From DASQGA01 sp963762085 (GTDB taxonomy: Bacteria > Actinomycetota > Thermoleophilia > Gaiellales > Gaiellaceae): a stretch of DNA of 64,000 bases. Both the position numbers and the translations under genes were made by a program. A model generated the notes under the pieces. It made no database searches. It saw nothing but the letters and a program-made list of their open reading frames with translations, and was not told where the DNA came from. The first letter of the stretch is position 1, and the number at the start of each line of letters is the position of its first letter. Where the stretch lies: positions 1 to 64,000 of the forward strand of contig CAVXJD010000002.1 in NCBI GenBank assembly GCA_963762085.1, given 5' to 3'. Positions 44,936 to 52,776 of this stretch are shown in pieces.

Positions 44936-45336
44936 GTGGAGGCAGCCACCCCGCGAGCCGGGTTGCGCTTCGCGAGGCGGAGCCATTCGGTGCCGTCCCT
45001 GGACTCGATCTCGACACTCTCCGCAAGCGTGCCGAGCAGCCTGCCGAGGCCGACTCCTTCGCTCTCGTCCACGTCACGCTCCAGATCTCTGCGCAGCACT
45101 GGGGTCACGGGGCCGACGCACATCTCAACACCGTCCTCCTCGACGACGAGCTCGAGCGTCACGTCCGAGCCGGCTTGGTAGGCGTCGTTTGCGAGCAGAC
45201 TGTCGAGCGCGAGCTGGAGGTCCTCCAGATACTCGAACGAGAAGGAGAGGCGGGCTGCGAGGCCGCCTACGACCAGGCGTGCGACGCCGTGGTAGGACTC
45301 GTCCTGGGGAAAGGTGACGCTGATCCGGTCGCTCAT
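44932..45336 (-). CDS. Anti-sigma factor, RsbW-like ATPase-fold protein
   Basis: A 134-residue GHKL-fold protein upstream of the sigma gene. The N-box helix 'YLEDLQLALDSLLAND' resembles the RsbW/SpoIIAB 'EACTNAI' helix but lacks the usual Glu-x-x-x-Asn. The G-box loop 'GVGLGRLLGTLAESVEIES' is present, and the C-terminal 'WLRLAKR' strand matches RsbW. It probably holds the sigma factor inactive; loss of N-box residues makes its kinase activity doubtful. It overlaps both neighbours by 4 bp. No anti-anti-sigma (RsbV) gene is visible here. Confidence 0.78.
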   Translation of the reverse strand: MSDRISVTFPQDESYHGVARLVVGGLAARLSFSFEYLEDLQLALDSLLANDAYQAGSDVTLELVVEEDGVEMCVGPVTPVLRRDLERDVDESEGVGLGRLLGTLAESVEIESRDGTEWLRLAKRNPARGVAAST

Positions 45337-45797
45337 GGCCCGGGCTCCTCCCGGCCGAGCTCCTCGGCGATCTCGCGCTCCCGGCGCTCGGCGGCGCGCT
45401 TGGCCTCCTCATACGCAGCCGAAGGATCGCGGCGCGCCCACAGCGAGGCGAAGCCGTGGGTGATCCCCGCCGCGAGCCCTGAGATCCGCTGGACGGGCCG
45501 CGTCACCGCCATCGTGACGGCCCGGATGACCGTGTCGACGCTCTCGGCGGCGTCCACGGCGCTGTCGGTGACCAGATCGACTTTGTCCAGCTGCTGGTTC
45601 GTCCGGTCGACGGTGCCGCCGACCTTCTGGATCACCGGGAGCAGCTCCTGCTCGAGCCCCCTGATGAAGCCCGAGAGCCGGCCGACGGCACCCGCCAAAC
45701 GGAAGCACAGGTAGCCAAGCCCCAGAGCGAGGACCACGAAGAAGACGCTGAGAGCGAACCAGAGGATGTCCACAGCCGATGTGTCCGCGAGAAGCAC
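45333..45797 (-). CDS. DUF948-type membrane-anchored protein
   Basis: A 154-residue protein with one N-terminal membrane span (about 8-30) and a long helical, coiled-coil-like region with 'VDLVTDSAVDAAESVDTVIRAV', typical of the DUF948/YtxH-like families. The C-terminus is basic and acidic mixed. Bacterial members are linked to stress and envelope functions without a defined activity. It lies 15 bp after mnmA and overlaps the anti-sigma gene, so it may belong to the stress-response module. Confidence 0.75.
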   Translation of the reverse strand: MLLADTSAVDILWFALSVFFVVLALGLGYLCFRLAGAVGRLSGFIRGLEQELLPVIQKVGGTVDRTNQQLDKVDLVTDSAVDAAESVDTVIRAVTMAVTRPVQRISGLAAGITHGFASLWARRDPSAAYEEAKRAAERREREIAEELGREEPGP

Positions 45798-45812
45798 CGC
45801 TCGATCTTAGCC

Positions 45813-47090
45813 TCAGCTCGCGGACGAGATCAGTCCGGCTCCGACGATCGCCTCGTCGTCATAGAGGACGGCGGCCTGACCCGCCGCGATGCCGTACGCC
45901 GGCACCTCGAGGTCGAGCCGAAATCCCCGCTTCATCCGGGTGACGGAGGCCGGCGTCGCGGGCGACCGGTAGCGCACCTTCGCCTCGACCCGGTCTGCGG
46001 GCGCGAACAGACGGCCGGTCCGCGAGACGACGCGGTGCCGCGCGAGCGATTCCTTTGGCCCAACGACGAGGGTGTTCGTGCTGGGCTCCGTTCTGAGTGC
46101 GTACGCCGGAGCGCCGGTCGAGACGCCGATGCCTCGCCGCTGACCCGGCGTAAAGCGCCAGAAACCGTCATGGCGTCCCAGCTCACGCCCCTGCTCGTCG
46201 ACGACCGGCCCATCGGCCGCCTCGAGCCCGTGGCGGGTAAGGAAGTCGCGGTAGTCGCCGCCGGCCAGGAAGCAGGCCTCCTGGCTCTCGCGACGCTCAG
46301 CCGCAGCCAGACCGGCGTTTCGAGCTTCCTCGCGCGTCTGTTCCTTGCCCTGCTCTCCGAGCGGGAACCAGAGGCGCGGGAGCCAGCGTGGATCAAGGCG
46401 GGCGAGCATGTACGACTGGTCCTTGGCGTGGTCGGAAGCCCGCGCGAGCAGCAGTGTGCTGTTCCGCTCGACGATGCGTGCGTAGTGGCCTGTGGCGAGC
46501 TTGGGCGCGCCGATCCGGCGCGCGAAGGCCAGCAGCTCTGCGAACCGAAAGCCTCCGTTGCAGCGGACGCAGGGATTCGGCGTCTCACCCCGGGCGTAGC
46601 TTCGAACGAACGGCGCCACCACCGCCCGACGGAACTGCTCGCGGAGGTCGAGCGTGAAGTGTGGAAGGCCGAGATCCTGGCACGCATCGCGAGCCGCGGC
46701 AACGGCGGAGGGCGAGCAGCACACGCGCTCGGTGTCCGGGCCGCCGGGGTCTGTCCAGAGCCTGAGGGTCACACCCACGGGCTCGAAGCCCTCGTCGCGG
46801 GCACGCAGGAGCGCAACTGCGCTGTCGACGCCCCCGCTCATGGCGACGGCAACGCGCCGCTCTCCGGGCGGCGCGACCGCGGCCGGGCCGAGAGCGTCGT
46901 GCAGGGCCTCGGCAGCCAGCCTCGGGCCAGGCACGCCTGCTGCCTCGAGGATCGAGAGTCCACGGATGGCCCGGGAGAGCTCAACGACTCCCTCGCCCTC
47001 GCCCGTGGCGTCCTGCACACGGCCGCCACGTAGCGTCAGGCGAACCCAGGCCAGGTCGTTCCCGAGGGATGCGTTCCCGATCACGTCCAT
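45813..47090 (-). CDS. mnmA: tRNA 2-thiouridine synthase MnmA with N-terminal scaffold-like extension
   Basis: A 425-residue protein; MnmA is usually about 360. The enzyme part begins at the PP-loop AMSGGVDSAVAL (about 83), has catalytic Cys in NPCVRCN and QEACFLAGG, TGHYARI and KDQSYML. It thiolates U34 of tRNA-Lys, -Glu and -Gln. Residues 1-75 are an extra domain: 'WVRLTLRGGRVQDATGEGEG' and 'PRLAAEALHDALG' resemble NifU/IscU scaffold segments, but all three Fe-S cysteine positions are replaced. The ATG start is the first in a frame that runs open upstream; the upstream part is antisense-like and rejected. Confidence 0.9.
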   Translation of the reverse strand: MDVIGNASLGNDLAWVRLTLRGGRVQDATGEGEGVVELSRAIRGLSILEAAGVPGPRLAAEALHDALGPAAVAPPGERRVAVAMSGGVDSAVALLRARDEGFEPVGVTLRLWTDPGGPDTERVCCSPSAVAAARDACQDLGLPHFTLDLREQFRRAVVAPFVRSYARGETPNPCVRCNGGFRFAELLAFARRIGAPKLATGHYARIVERNSTLLLARASDHAKDQSYMLARLDPRWLPRLWFPLGEQGKEQTREEARNAGLAAAERRESQEACFLAGGDYRDFLTRHGLEAADGPVVDEQGRELGRHDGFWRFTPGQRRGIGVSTGAPAYALRTEPSTNTLVVGPKESLARHRVVSRTGRLFAPADRVEAKVRYRSPATPASVTRMKRGFRLDLEVPAYGIAAGQAAVLYDDEAIVGAGLISSAS

Positions 47091-47290
47091 GCGGTCAACG
47101 TAGCGAAAAGAGATACGTGCCCCACCGCGCCGATGATGCTCCGCACGTGAGGAACCTGGCGAGCCAGGTGGGTGCCCTGCCGGTCGGCGCCTGAGCGCGT
47201 CCCGGACACAGGCTCCCTTCTCATGTCGTGTTGGTTCAACATTGCGCGCGGAGCCACGCACGCGGTCGAGCACGTGGACGAACTGTACAA

Positions 47291-47698
47291 CTAGTCGGCG
47301 AAGCGCCAGCGGATCCGGGTGTCGCCGGCCAGCCCGAGCCGAGCCGCCAACGCACGGGTCACCCCGAAGTCGCGGCCTGGCCCGACAGCGGCGCGGTCGA
47401 CGACCTCGGCCGTCTCTGTCCGTTGCCCTGAGCGTAGAACGAGTCTTGCCCCGCAAGGCAAGACCGGGTGGACGACGCCCACCGTGTTCGGACCGAGCAC
47501 CTCTCCGCAGGTTGTCCGGCGGCCCGGGCGGCCTCGAATGCCAACTACCGCCTCTTGCCAGGGTGCCACCGTCTCGGCCTGGTCGGGCAAGGGAGTCACT
47601 GTACGACCGTCCTCCCCTCCGAGTGCGAGCGCCCCGAGAGCGGCGAGCAGCGCCACGCCGGCGAGCGCAGCCTGACGCACGAGGAGGGTCGGGCTCAC
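47291..47698 (-). CDS. RlpA-like double-psi beta-barrel protein, exported
   Basis: A 135-residue protein with an N-terminal hydrophobic segment (about 8-26) that serves as signal or anchor, then a double-psi beta-barrel with 'TTCGEVLGPNTVGVVHPVLPCG', 'EVVDRAAVGPGRDFGVTRALAARLG', matching RlpA/3D-domain proteins. The final part of an RlpA catalytic site (Asp) is present in 'VVDRA' and 'DFGVT'. It probably acts on or binds peptidoglycan outside the membrane. The GTG start overlaps the upstream gene (GTGA). It is the last gene of a run of four; mnmA follows after 200 bp. Confidence 0.78.
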   Translation of the reverse strand: MSPTLLVRQAALAGVALLAALGALALGGEDGRTVTPLPDQAETVAPWQEAVVGIRGRPGRRTTCGEVLGPNTVGVVHPVLPCGARLVLRSGQRTETAEVVDRAAVGPGRDFGVTRALAARLGLAGDTRIRWRFAD

Positions 47699-48225
47699 AC
47701 GGGCTCGAGGGTCTCGAGGAGCTCGCCGAACGATTCTCGAACGAGCCCATCGAACTCGGAGGGCAGCTTGCCCTTTACATCGGCGAACTGGCGGAGGTGG
47801 ACGAAGAGATAGGACCATTCCTCGCCGCGCTCAGGCTCGAGCCTCGCTTGCTCACGGGCAAGGCTCTCGAGGTCCCAGAGGTTCCATTCCCGGGGGGTCG
47901 TGCTCGGCGGCATGCGGACGACATTTGCCGGGGCCCGCAGCGCGGGCGGAGCGACCGGAGCGATTTCATCGGGCGGAGGCCGCGGAACCCCGCGCGGCGG
48001 TGGATACGGGGGACTCTGCTCGGCCTCGGGTCCAGACTCGACCTCGACCGGCCGCCGGACTTCGCTCGCCGTGGTTGACGGCTCTGGGAACTCGGTGCGA
48101 TCGCGCTCGACTGGAGCGGGCGGCTCCCCAGTTGCCGTGGCGCCAGGGGGCTCGACTCGCCGGAGGCTCATCCCGCGCCACGAACGCCTGGCCTTCGGTG
48201 CCGGTGCCTCCAACTCGTCGGGCAT
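47695..48225 (-). CDS. Pro-rich protein with conserved C-terminal domain, unknown
   Basis: A 176-residue protein. Residues 1-105 are Pro/Glu-rich and disordered. Residues 110-176 form a compact domain with 'WNLWDLESLAREQARLE' and 'LFVHLRQFADVKGKLPSEFDGLVRESFGELL'. I recognise no family. The ATG has GGGGAG six bases upstream. Just before it, the upstream gene's P/E-rich frame passes into this one across a GGAGCC repeat, so the two may be one gene broken by an indel. An ATG at 48171 gives an ATGA overlap with that gene and is an alternative start. Confidence 0.65.
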   Translation of the reverse strand: MPDELEAPAPKARRSWRGMSLRRVEPPGATATGEPPAPVERDRTEFPEPSTTASEVRRPVEVESGPEAEQSPPYPPPRGVPRPPPDEIAPVAPPALRAPANVVRMPPSTTPREWNLWDLESLAREQARLEPERGEEWSYLFVHLRQFADVKGKLPSEFDGLVRESFGELLETLEPV

Positions 48226-48671
48226 CGACGTCTCCCCGGCTCCGGCTCCGGCTCCGGCTCCACACGGCTCTCGACGGGCTCCGTTTCCGGTGCCGGCTCG
48301 ACCGGTTCGGGCTCTGCCGGCTCGGGCTCCTCAGCCGCCACCGGCGGTGCGCTCGCCGAATCGTGATCGGCCTCGACGACAACGGACTCGGGGACGCGCT
48401 CGACCACGGATGGCGGGGCCGTCTGGTCCACGGGTGGCAACTCGGGCTCGGGCTCGGGCTCTCGCTCTGGCTCTGGGGCGGGTGGCGGCTCAGGCGAAGC
48501 GTCTTCGACCACCAGGTGGTGGTCGAGTCGAGGAGCGGCCAGGCGCGGCGCCTGAGCCTCGCGCCAGGAAACCCATTCGACGAGCCACGCGATTCCGAGG
48601 GCGAGCGCCATCACACCGACGACAGCGGGCCACGACAGGTCAGCAAGCCAGGCGGCCACAGCGACCGCCAC
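48168..48671 (-). CDS. Membrane protein with P/E-rich tail (possibly frameshifted part of the next gene)
   Basis: A 167-residue protein with two membrane segments at the start (about 1-30) and a long Pro/Glu-rich tail. The last 20 residues after the EPEPEPG run turn abruptly basic, which suggests that the frame is wrong there. The GTG start is the first available, but the frame upstream ('ASIFRLLALAGFL') reads as a first membrane span with no start codon before a stop, so the true start may be lost through an indel. Together with the Pro-rich gene it would make a membrane-anchored protein with a disordered linker and a C-terminal domain. Confidence 0.6.
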   Translation of the reverse strand: MAVAVAAWLADLSWPAVVGVMALALGIAWLVEWVSWREAQAPRLAAPRLDHHLVVEDASPEPPPAPEPEREPEPEPELPPVDQTAPPSVVERVPESVVVEADHDSASAPPVAAEEPEPAEPEPVEPAPETEPVESRVEPEPEPEPGRRRCPTSWRHRHRRPGVRGAG

Positions 48672-48872
48672 GAGGAACCCAGCGAGGGCGAGAAGACGAA
48701 AGATCGAAGCCGTGCTCGAAAGGCTAACGCCTTTCCGAAACGCGGCTAGGAGACTTCGGGGGGCTTCCGCTCCTGGCCTGACGGACGGCCGGTTTTCCCG
48801 CTTTCCGGAGCCTTTTCGTCGGACGCCTCAGCCTCCGCTGTAGGTCCGTCCTCCGACTTGGCCGGCTTCGGG

Positions 48873-49691
48873 TCAGCGGTAGCGTACAGCTTCCGGCGGG
48901 GACGGAGGCGAGGAGGGCGTTTCGGCCCCACCGGCTGTCTCGGGCCTCTCCGGGCCGCGTCGAGCGGCCACCGTCGACTCGGCCGCGCGCACGATTGCGT
49001 CCACGGCCTCCCGGATCGCAGGATCGCCGTGGCCGGCTGCAGCCAGTAGCTGCTCGGCGCCGCCACGAGCACGCTGGACGATGACATCGGCCTGGGCGCG
49101 AGCCCACTCGAGTGTCTGCTCGACCTCGGCTCGGGCGGCATTCGTCATCTCCGTTGCCTGGTGTCTGGACTGCTCGAGCAGCCGCGCCCCGCTCGACTCG
49201 GCCTGACGCATCTCCTGCGAGGAGTCCTTGTTCGCCTTCGTGAGGATCTCGCGTGCCTCCGTGCGCGCGGCGTTCATGATCTCGGCCCGCTGGCGCTCGG
49301 TCTCCTGCCTGATCCGGGCGATCTCGGCTTCCTGCTGTTGGAGCTCCATCTGCGCCTCGCGGATCTCCTGCTCGGCCCGCGCCACCTGCGTGGTCGCAGC
49401 TTCCTGCGCGTCACGCTCGATCGTGTCGGCGAACTCGGCGGCCGCCCGGATGAGGTGAAGCGTGTCCATGCGGACCGCGTGCCCGATCGGCTCGGCGGTG
49501 CCTCTGCGCGGTGCCGCCTGGAGCACCCGAAGGTTCGCCTGGAGAGAGGTGACGTGGCGGCGGAATGCGTCGAAAGCCTCTTCGACCTTGACGCGCTCGT
49601 ATCCCTGAGCGGCGGTCGGCAGGTCGTCGATGCGCGGCAACGAGGTCAGGCTCGTGGCCGGCTGCGCGCGTCCGGGGTCTTGCGTCGCCAT
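48873..49691 (-). CDS. Coiled-coil protein, DivIVA / F0-b-like
   Basis: A 272-residue protein. Residues 35-220 are a long, charged, mostly helical region ('EQEIREAQMELQQQEAEIARIRQETERQRAEIMNA' segment about 105-140) that should form a coiled coil; the start resembles DivIVA-family proteins ('IDDLPTAAQGYERVKVEEAFDAF'). The tail is Pro/Ser-rich. It has a very strong ribosome binding site (AAGGAGG). A cytoskeletal or septum-placing role is inference. It lies 86 bp after aspS and starts the envelope-type cluster. An adjacent acidic/lysine-rich frame after its stop may be a frameshifted tail. Confidence 0.72.
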   Translation of the reverse strand: MATQDPGRAQPATSLTSLPRIDDLPTAAQGYERVKVEEAFDAFRRHVTSLQANLRVLQAAPRRGTAEPIGHAVRMDTLHLIRAAAEFADTIERDAQEAATTQVARAEQEIREAQMELQQQEAEIARIRQETERQRAEIMNAARTEAREILTKANKDSSQEMRQAESSGARLLEQSRHQATEMTNAARAEVEQTLEWARAQADVIVQRARGGAEQLLAAAGHGDPAIREAVDAIVRAAESTVAARRGPERPETAGGAETPSSPPSPPEAVRYR

Positions 49692-49777
49692 GATCCTCCT
49701 TCTGCCTTCCTTCGCGTGCCGCCCGTGCGGGCACGATTAAGTATGCCTGCATCCATCGGCTGGAATCGGCCGCCGAC

Positions 49778-51520
49778 TTAAGCGGGCTCCGTTCGAATGC
49801 TGATTCCGAGCTCGCGCAGCTGTTCCTCCCCCACCGGCGAAGGCGCTCCGCTCATCGGATCGATCCCGGCCTGGTTCTTGGGAAAGGCGACCGTGTCGCG
49901 GATGTAGGGCTCGTCGGCCAGGACCATCATCAGCCGGTCGATACCGGATGCGATCCCTCCGTGGGGCGGCGCGCCCATGCCGAGCGCATCCAGGAGGAAC
50001 CCGAAGCGGAACCGCTGCTCCTCCGGCGGGATCGCGAGGAGGTCGAAGATCTTCTCCTGGAGCTCCGGCTCGTGGATCCTGAACGAGCCGCCCGCGAGCT
50101 CGACCCCGTTCCCGATCAGGTCGTAGGCCTCCGCGAGCGCGGCGCCCGGGTCGCTCGCGAGCAAAGCCTCCCCTTCCGGATTGGGACGGGTGAACGGGTG
50201 ATGGACGGCGGTCCAGCGCCCCTCCTCCTCGTCCCATTCGAGCAGCGGGAAGTCGGTGATCCAGAGGAACTTCCAGGCGTCTTCGTCGATCAGCTCGAGC
50301 TCCCGGCCGAGGTGCAGCCTGAGCGCACCGAGGACGCGCGAGACCATCGCGGGCTCGTCCGCTGCGAAGAGCACGGTCGAGCCCGGATCCGCCTTGAACG
50401 CCTCGAGCTCCGCCTCTGACAGGAATTTCGCGATCGGCGAGCGGGCCTGGCCCTCCTCGTCGTACACGATGTAGGCGAGCCCCTTGGCTCCCCACTCCTT
50501 CGCTACCTCCTCGAGCTTCGCCAGCTCGCCGCGCGAGAAGGCCTGAGGCGCGACGAGGAACCGGACGGCCGGGGCGCTCCCGAACACGCCGAACCCCGAC
50601 CCGCGGGTGACCTGGGTCCCATCCTGGATCTCGAGGCCGAAGCGAAGATCCGGCTTGTCCGATCCGAATCGCCAGTCCGCCTCGTGCCAGGTCATCCGGG
50701 GCCATGGCGGCGCAAGGTCGACGCCGCGGCACTCGCGCCAGACCGCGCTGTACGTCCGCTCGATCAGGTCGAAGAGGAACTCCCGCTCCGGGAAGGCCAT
50801 CTCGACGTCGAGCTGCGTCAGCTCCTGGAGCCGGTCGGCGCGAAGGTCTTCGTCCCGGAAGCACCGCGCGATCTGGTAGTAGCGCTCGAAGCCGGAGATG
50901 ACGAGCAGCTGCTTGTAGATCTGAGGCGACTGCGGGAGGGCAAGGAAGCGGCCTCGCTGGAGCCGGCTCGGAACGAGGAAGTCGCGCGCTCCCTCCGGCG
51001 TCGGCTTACCCATGATCGGCGTCTCGATGTCGACGAAGCCGGCCTCCTCCAAGTGCCGGCGGATGATTCCGACGGCCCGCGCCCGCATCCGGAGATTCCG
51101 CTGGAGCTTTTCGCGGCGCAGGTCGAGCCACCGGTAGCGAAAGCGCAGGGTCTCGTCGACGTTTTCCTCGTCCAGCTGGAATGGCAGCGGCGGGCAACGC
51201 GAGAGGATCTCGAGCTGGTCGACCTGGACCTCCACCTCGCCGGTCGGCAGGTTCGGATTCACCGCCTCGGGTGCGCGGGCGACCACCTCTCCCTCGGCCC
51301 GAAGCACGAACTCGTTTCGGACCGAGTGGGCAGCGCCGATGGCGTCCGGCGCGCGCTCGGGGTTTACGACCAGCTGGCAGAGGCCTGTGGAGTCCCGGAG
51401 GTCGACGAAGACGAGCTTGCCGTGGTCCCGCCGGGTCGCCGCCCAGCCGGCCAGAGTGTGCCGCTCACCGATGTGCTCGGGCCGGACGTCGCCACAGCCC
51501 AGGTCGCGCCAGGTCGTCAT
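49778..51520 (-). CDS. aspS: Aspartyl-tRNA synthetase
   Basis: A 580-residue bacterial-type class IIb enzyme. It has an N-terminal OB fold ('HTLAGWAATRRDHGKLVFVDLRD'), class II motif 2 'FRDEDLRADRLQELTQLDVEM', a bacterial GAD insertion domain in the middle, and motif 3 'GMGAPPHGGIASGIDRLMM'. It charges tRNA-Asp; whether it also charges tRNA-Asn is not readable here. The ATG overlaps the hisS stop by 4 bp. Confidence 0.97.
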   Translation of the reverse strand: MTTWRDLGCGDVRPEHIGERHTLAGWAATRRDHGKLVFVDLRDSTGLCQLVVNPERAPDAIGAAHSVRNEFVLRAEGEVVARAPEAVNPNLPTGEVEVQVDQLEILSRCPPLPFQLDEENVDETLRFRYRWLDLRREKLQRNLRMRARAVGIIRRHLEEAGFVDIETPIMGKPTPEGARDFLVPSRLQRGRFLALPQSPQIYKQLLVISGFERYYQIARCFRDEDLRADRLQELTQLDVEMAFPEREFLFDLIERTYSAVWRECRGVDLAPPWPRMTWHEADWRFGSDKPDLRFGLEIQDGTQVTRGSGFGVFGSAPAVRFLVAPQAFSRGELAKLEEVAKEWGAKGLAYIVYDEEGQARSPIAKFLSEAELEAFKADPGSTVLFAADEPAMVSRVLGALRLHLGRELELIDEDAWKFLWITDFPLLEWDEEEGRWTAVHHPFTRPNPEGEALLASDPGAALAEAYDLIGNGVELAGGSFRIHEPELQEKIFDLLAIPPEEQRFRFGFLLDALGMGAPPHGGIASGIDRLMMVLADEPYIRDTVAFPKNQAGIDPMSGAPSPVGEEQLRELGISIRTEPA

Positions 51521-52776
51521 GCGGATTCCAGCTCGAGCAGCCGCCGGGCCACTTCTCCGACCGGCACCGGCGGCCCTCCTGAACGGCTATCGAGGGAGGT
51601 GATCGTTGCACCGTCCGCATCGGCCTCGACGAGAAAGCGCGCCTTCAAGCGCTTCGCCTGGGTCAGTTGCCCCTTCTGCGAGCGCCCCGCGTATTCGGCA
51701 TCACAGCGCCAGCCTGCGCGCCTGAGCTCGGCCATCTGGGCCAGGAGCGCGGGCCGGTCGGCGCCGTGGCCGTAGCCGAAAAAGACGTCGATCCCTTCCG
51801 CTTCGACCTCCACCCCGGCCTCTTCGAGGGCAAGCAGGAGCCGTTCGATGCCGGCGCCGAAACCCACGCCGGGAGTCGGGGAGCCGCCGATCTCCTCGAC
51901 CAGGTAGTCGTAGCGTCCTCCCCCGGAGAGGGTGCTCTGCGCCCCGAGCGCGGGCCCGACGAACTCCCAGGTCGTTCGCGTGTAGTAGTCAAGGCCGCGG
52001 ACGAGGGTCGGCACGAGCTCGTAGGCGACGCCGTACGCGTCGAGGATGCTTCGCACCGCGGCGAAATGCTCCCGGCAGCCGTCGCAGAGCGACTCGCCGA
52101 TCTTCGGCGCTGCAGAGAGGGCAGTCCGTACCCCTGCGGGCTTCGCATCGAAATTGTCGAAGACGCGGAGCGGGCTCGTGGCCCGCTTGGCCCGTGTCTC
52201 GTCGTCAAGGTCTGCGTCGTGGTCCTCGAGCCATCTCGTCAGGCTCTCGATGTAAGCCGGGCGGCAGTTGCGATCGCCGATCGAGTTCAGCTCGAGCCGG
52301 TAGTCCGTGATCTCGAGTCGTCCGAGCCAGGCGTCGTAGAGCTGGATTACCTCGGCGTCGAGCGCGGGATCGTCGGAGCCGATCGCCTCGACGGAGACCT
52401 GCCAGTGCTCGCGATAGCGGCCCTTCTGGGGCGCCGAGTATCTGTACATGGACGCGAGCGTGTAGAGCTTCTGCGGCTGGGGCTGGCGATGGAGGCCGTG
52501 CTGCACGTAGGCGCGGCAGATCGGCGCGGTCGCCTCGGGGCGCAGTGTGAGGGAGCGCCCACCCTTGTCCTCGAACGTGTACATCTCCTTCTGGACGACG
52601 TCGGACCCGGCGCCGGATGTCCGCTCGAAGAGCTCGGTCTGCTCGAAGACGGGGGTCTGGATCCGCTGGTAGCCGTAGAGCGCACAGAGCTTTTCCGCCT
52701 CACCCGTGACCCGCTCCCAGAGCGGTTGCTCGGACGGTAGGACGTCGTGCGTTCCGCGCGGCGCTTCGATCTTCAC
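51517..52776 (-). CDS. hisS: Histidyl-tRNA synthetase
   Basis: A 419-residue class II enzyme with 'PRGTHDVLPSE' (motif 1 region), 'TLRPEATAPICRAYVQHG' (motif 2), and the His-specific 'LVRGLDYYTRTTWEF' and 'GGGRYDYLVEEIGG', then a C-terminal anticodon domain. It charges tRNA-His. The GTG start overlaps the metallo-hydrolase stop (GTGA) and gives the canonical VKIEAPRGTHD start. hisS-aspS adjacency is common in bacteria. Confidence 0.96.
   Translation of the reverse strand: MKIEAPRGTHDVLPSEQPLWERVTGEAEKLCALYGYQRIQTPVFEQTELFERTSGAGSDVVQKEMYTFEDKGGRSLTLRPEATAPICRAYVQHGLHRQPQPQKLYTLASMYRYSAPQKGRYREHWQVSVEAIGSDDPALDAEVIQLYDAWLGRLEITDYRLELNSIGDRNCRPAYIESLTRWLEDHDADLDDETRAKRATSPLRVFDNFDAKPAGVRTALSAAPKIGESLCDGCREHFAAVRSILDAYGVAYELVPTLVRGLDYYTRTTWEFVGPALGAQSTLSGGGRYDYLVEEIGGSPTPGVGFGAGIERLLLALEEAGVEVEAEGIDVFFGYGHGADRPALLAQMAELRRAGWRCDAEYAGRSQKGQLTQAKRLKARFLVEADADGATITSLDSRSGGPPVPVGEVARRLLELESA

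Noticed and set aside
47081..47294. Short frames in the 200-bp gap before mnmA, including a 23-codon plus-strand frame ending DELYN
   Set aside because: No ribosome binding site, no conserved feature and overlap with real gene ends; likely chance.
47091..47750. Extension of the mnmA frame upstream through the RlpA-like gene
   Set aside because: The residues are Arg-rich and antisense-like; the ATG at 47090 starts a plausible domain.
48746..48872. Acidic, Lys/Pro-rich frame after the coiled-coil gene
   Set aside because: It could be a frameshifted tail of the coiled-coil protein, but there is no start or ribosome binding site, so I did not list it as a gene.
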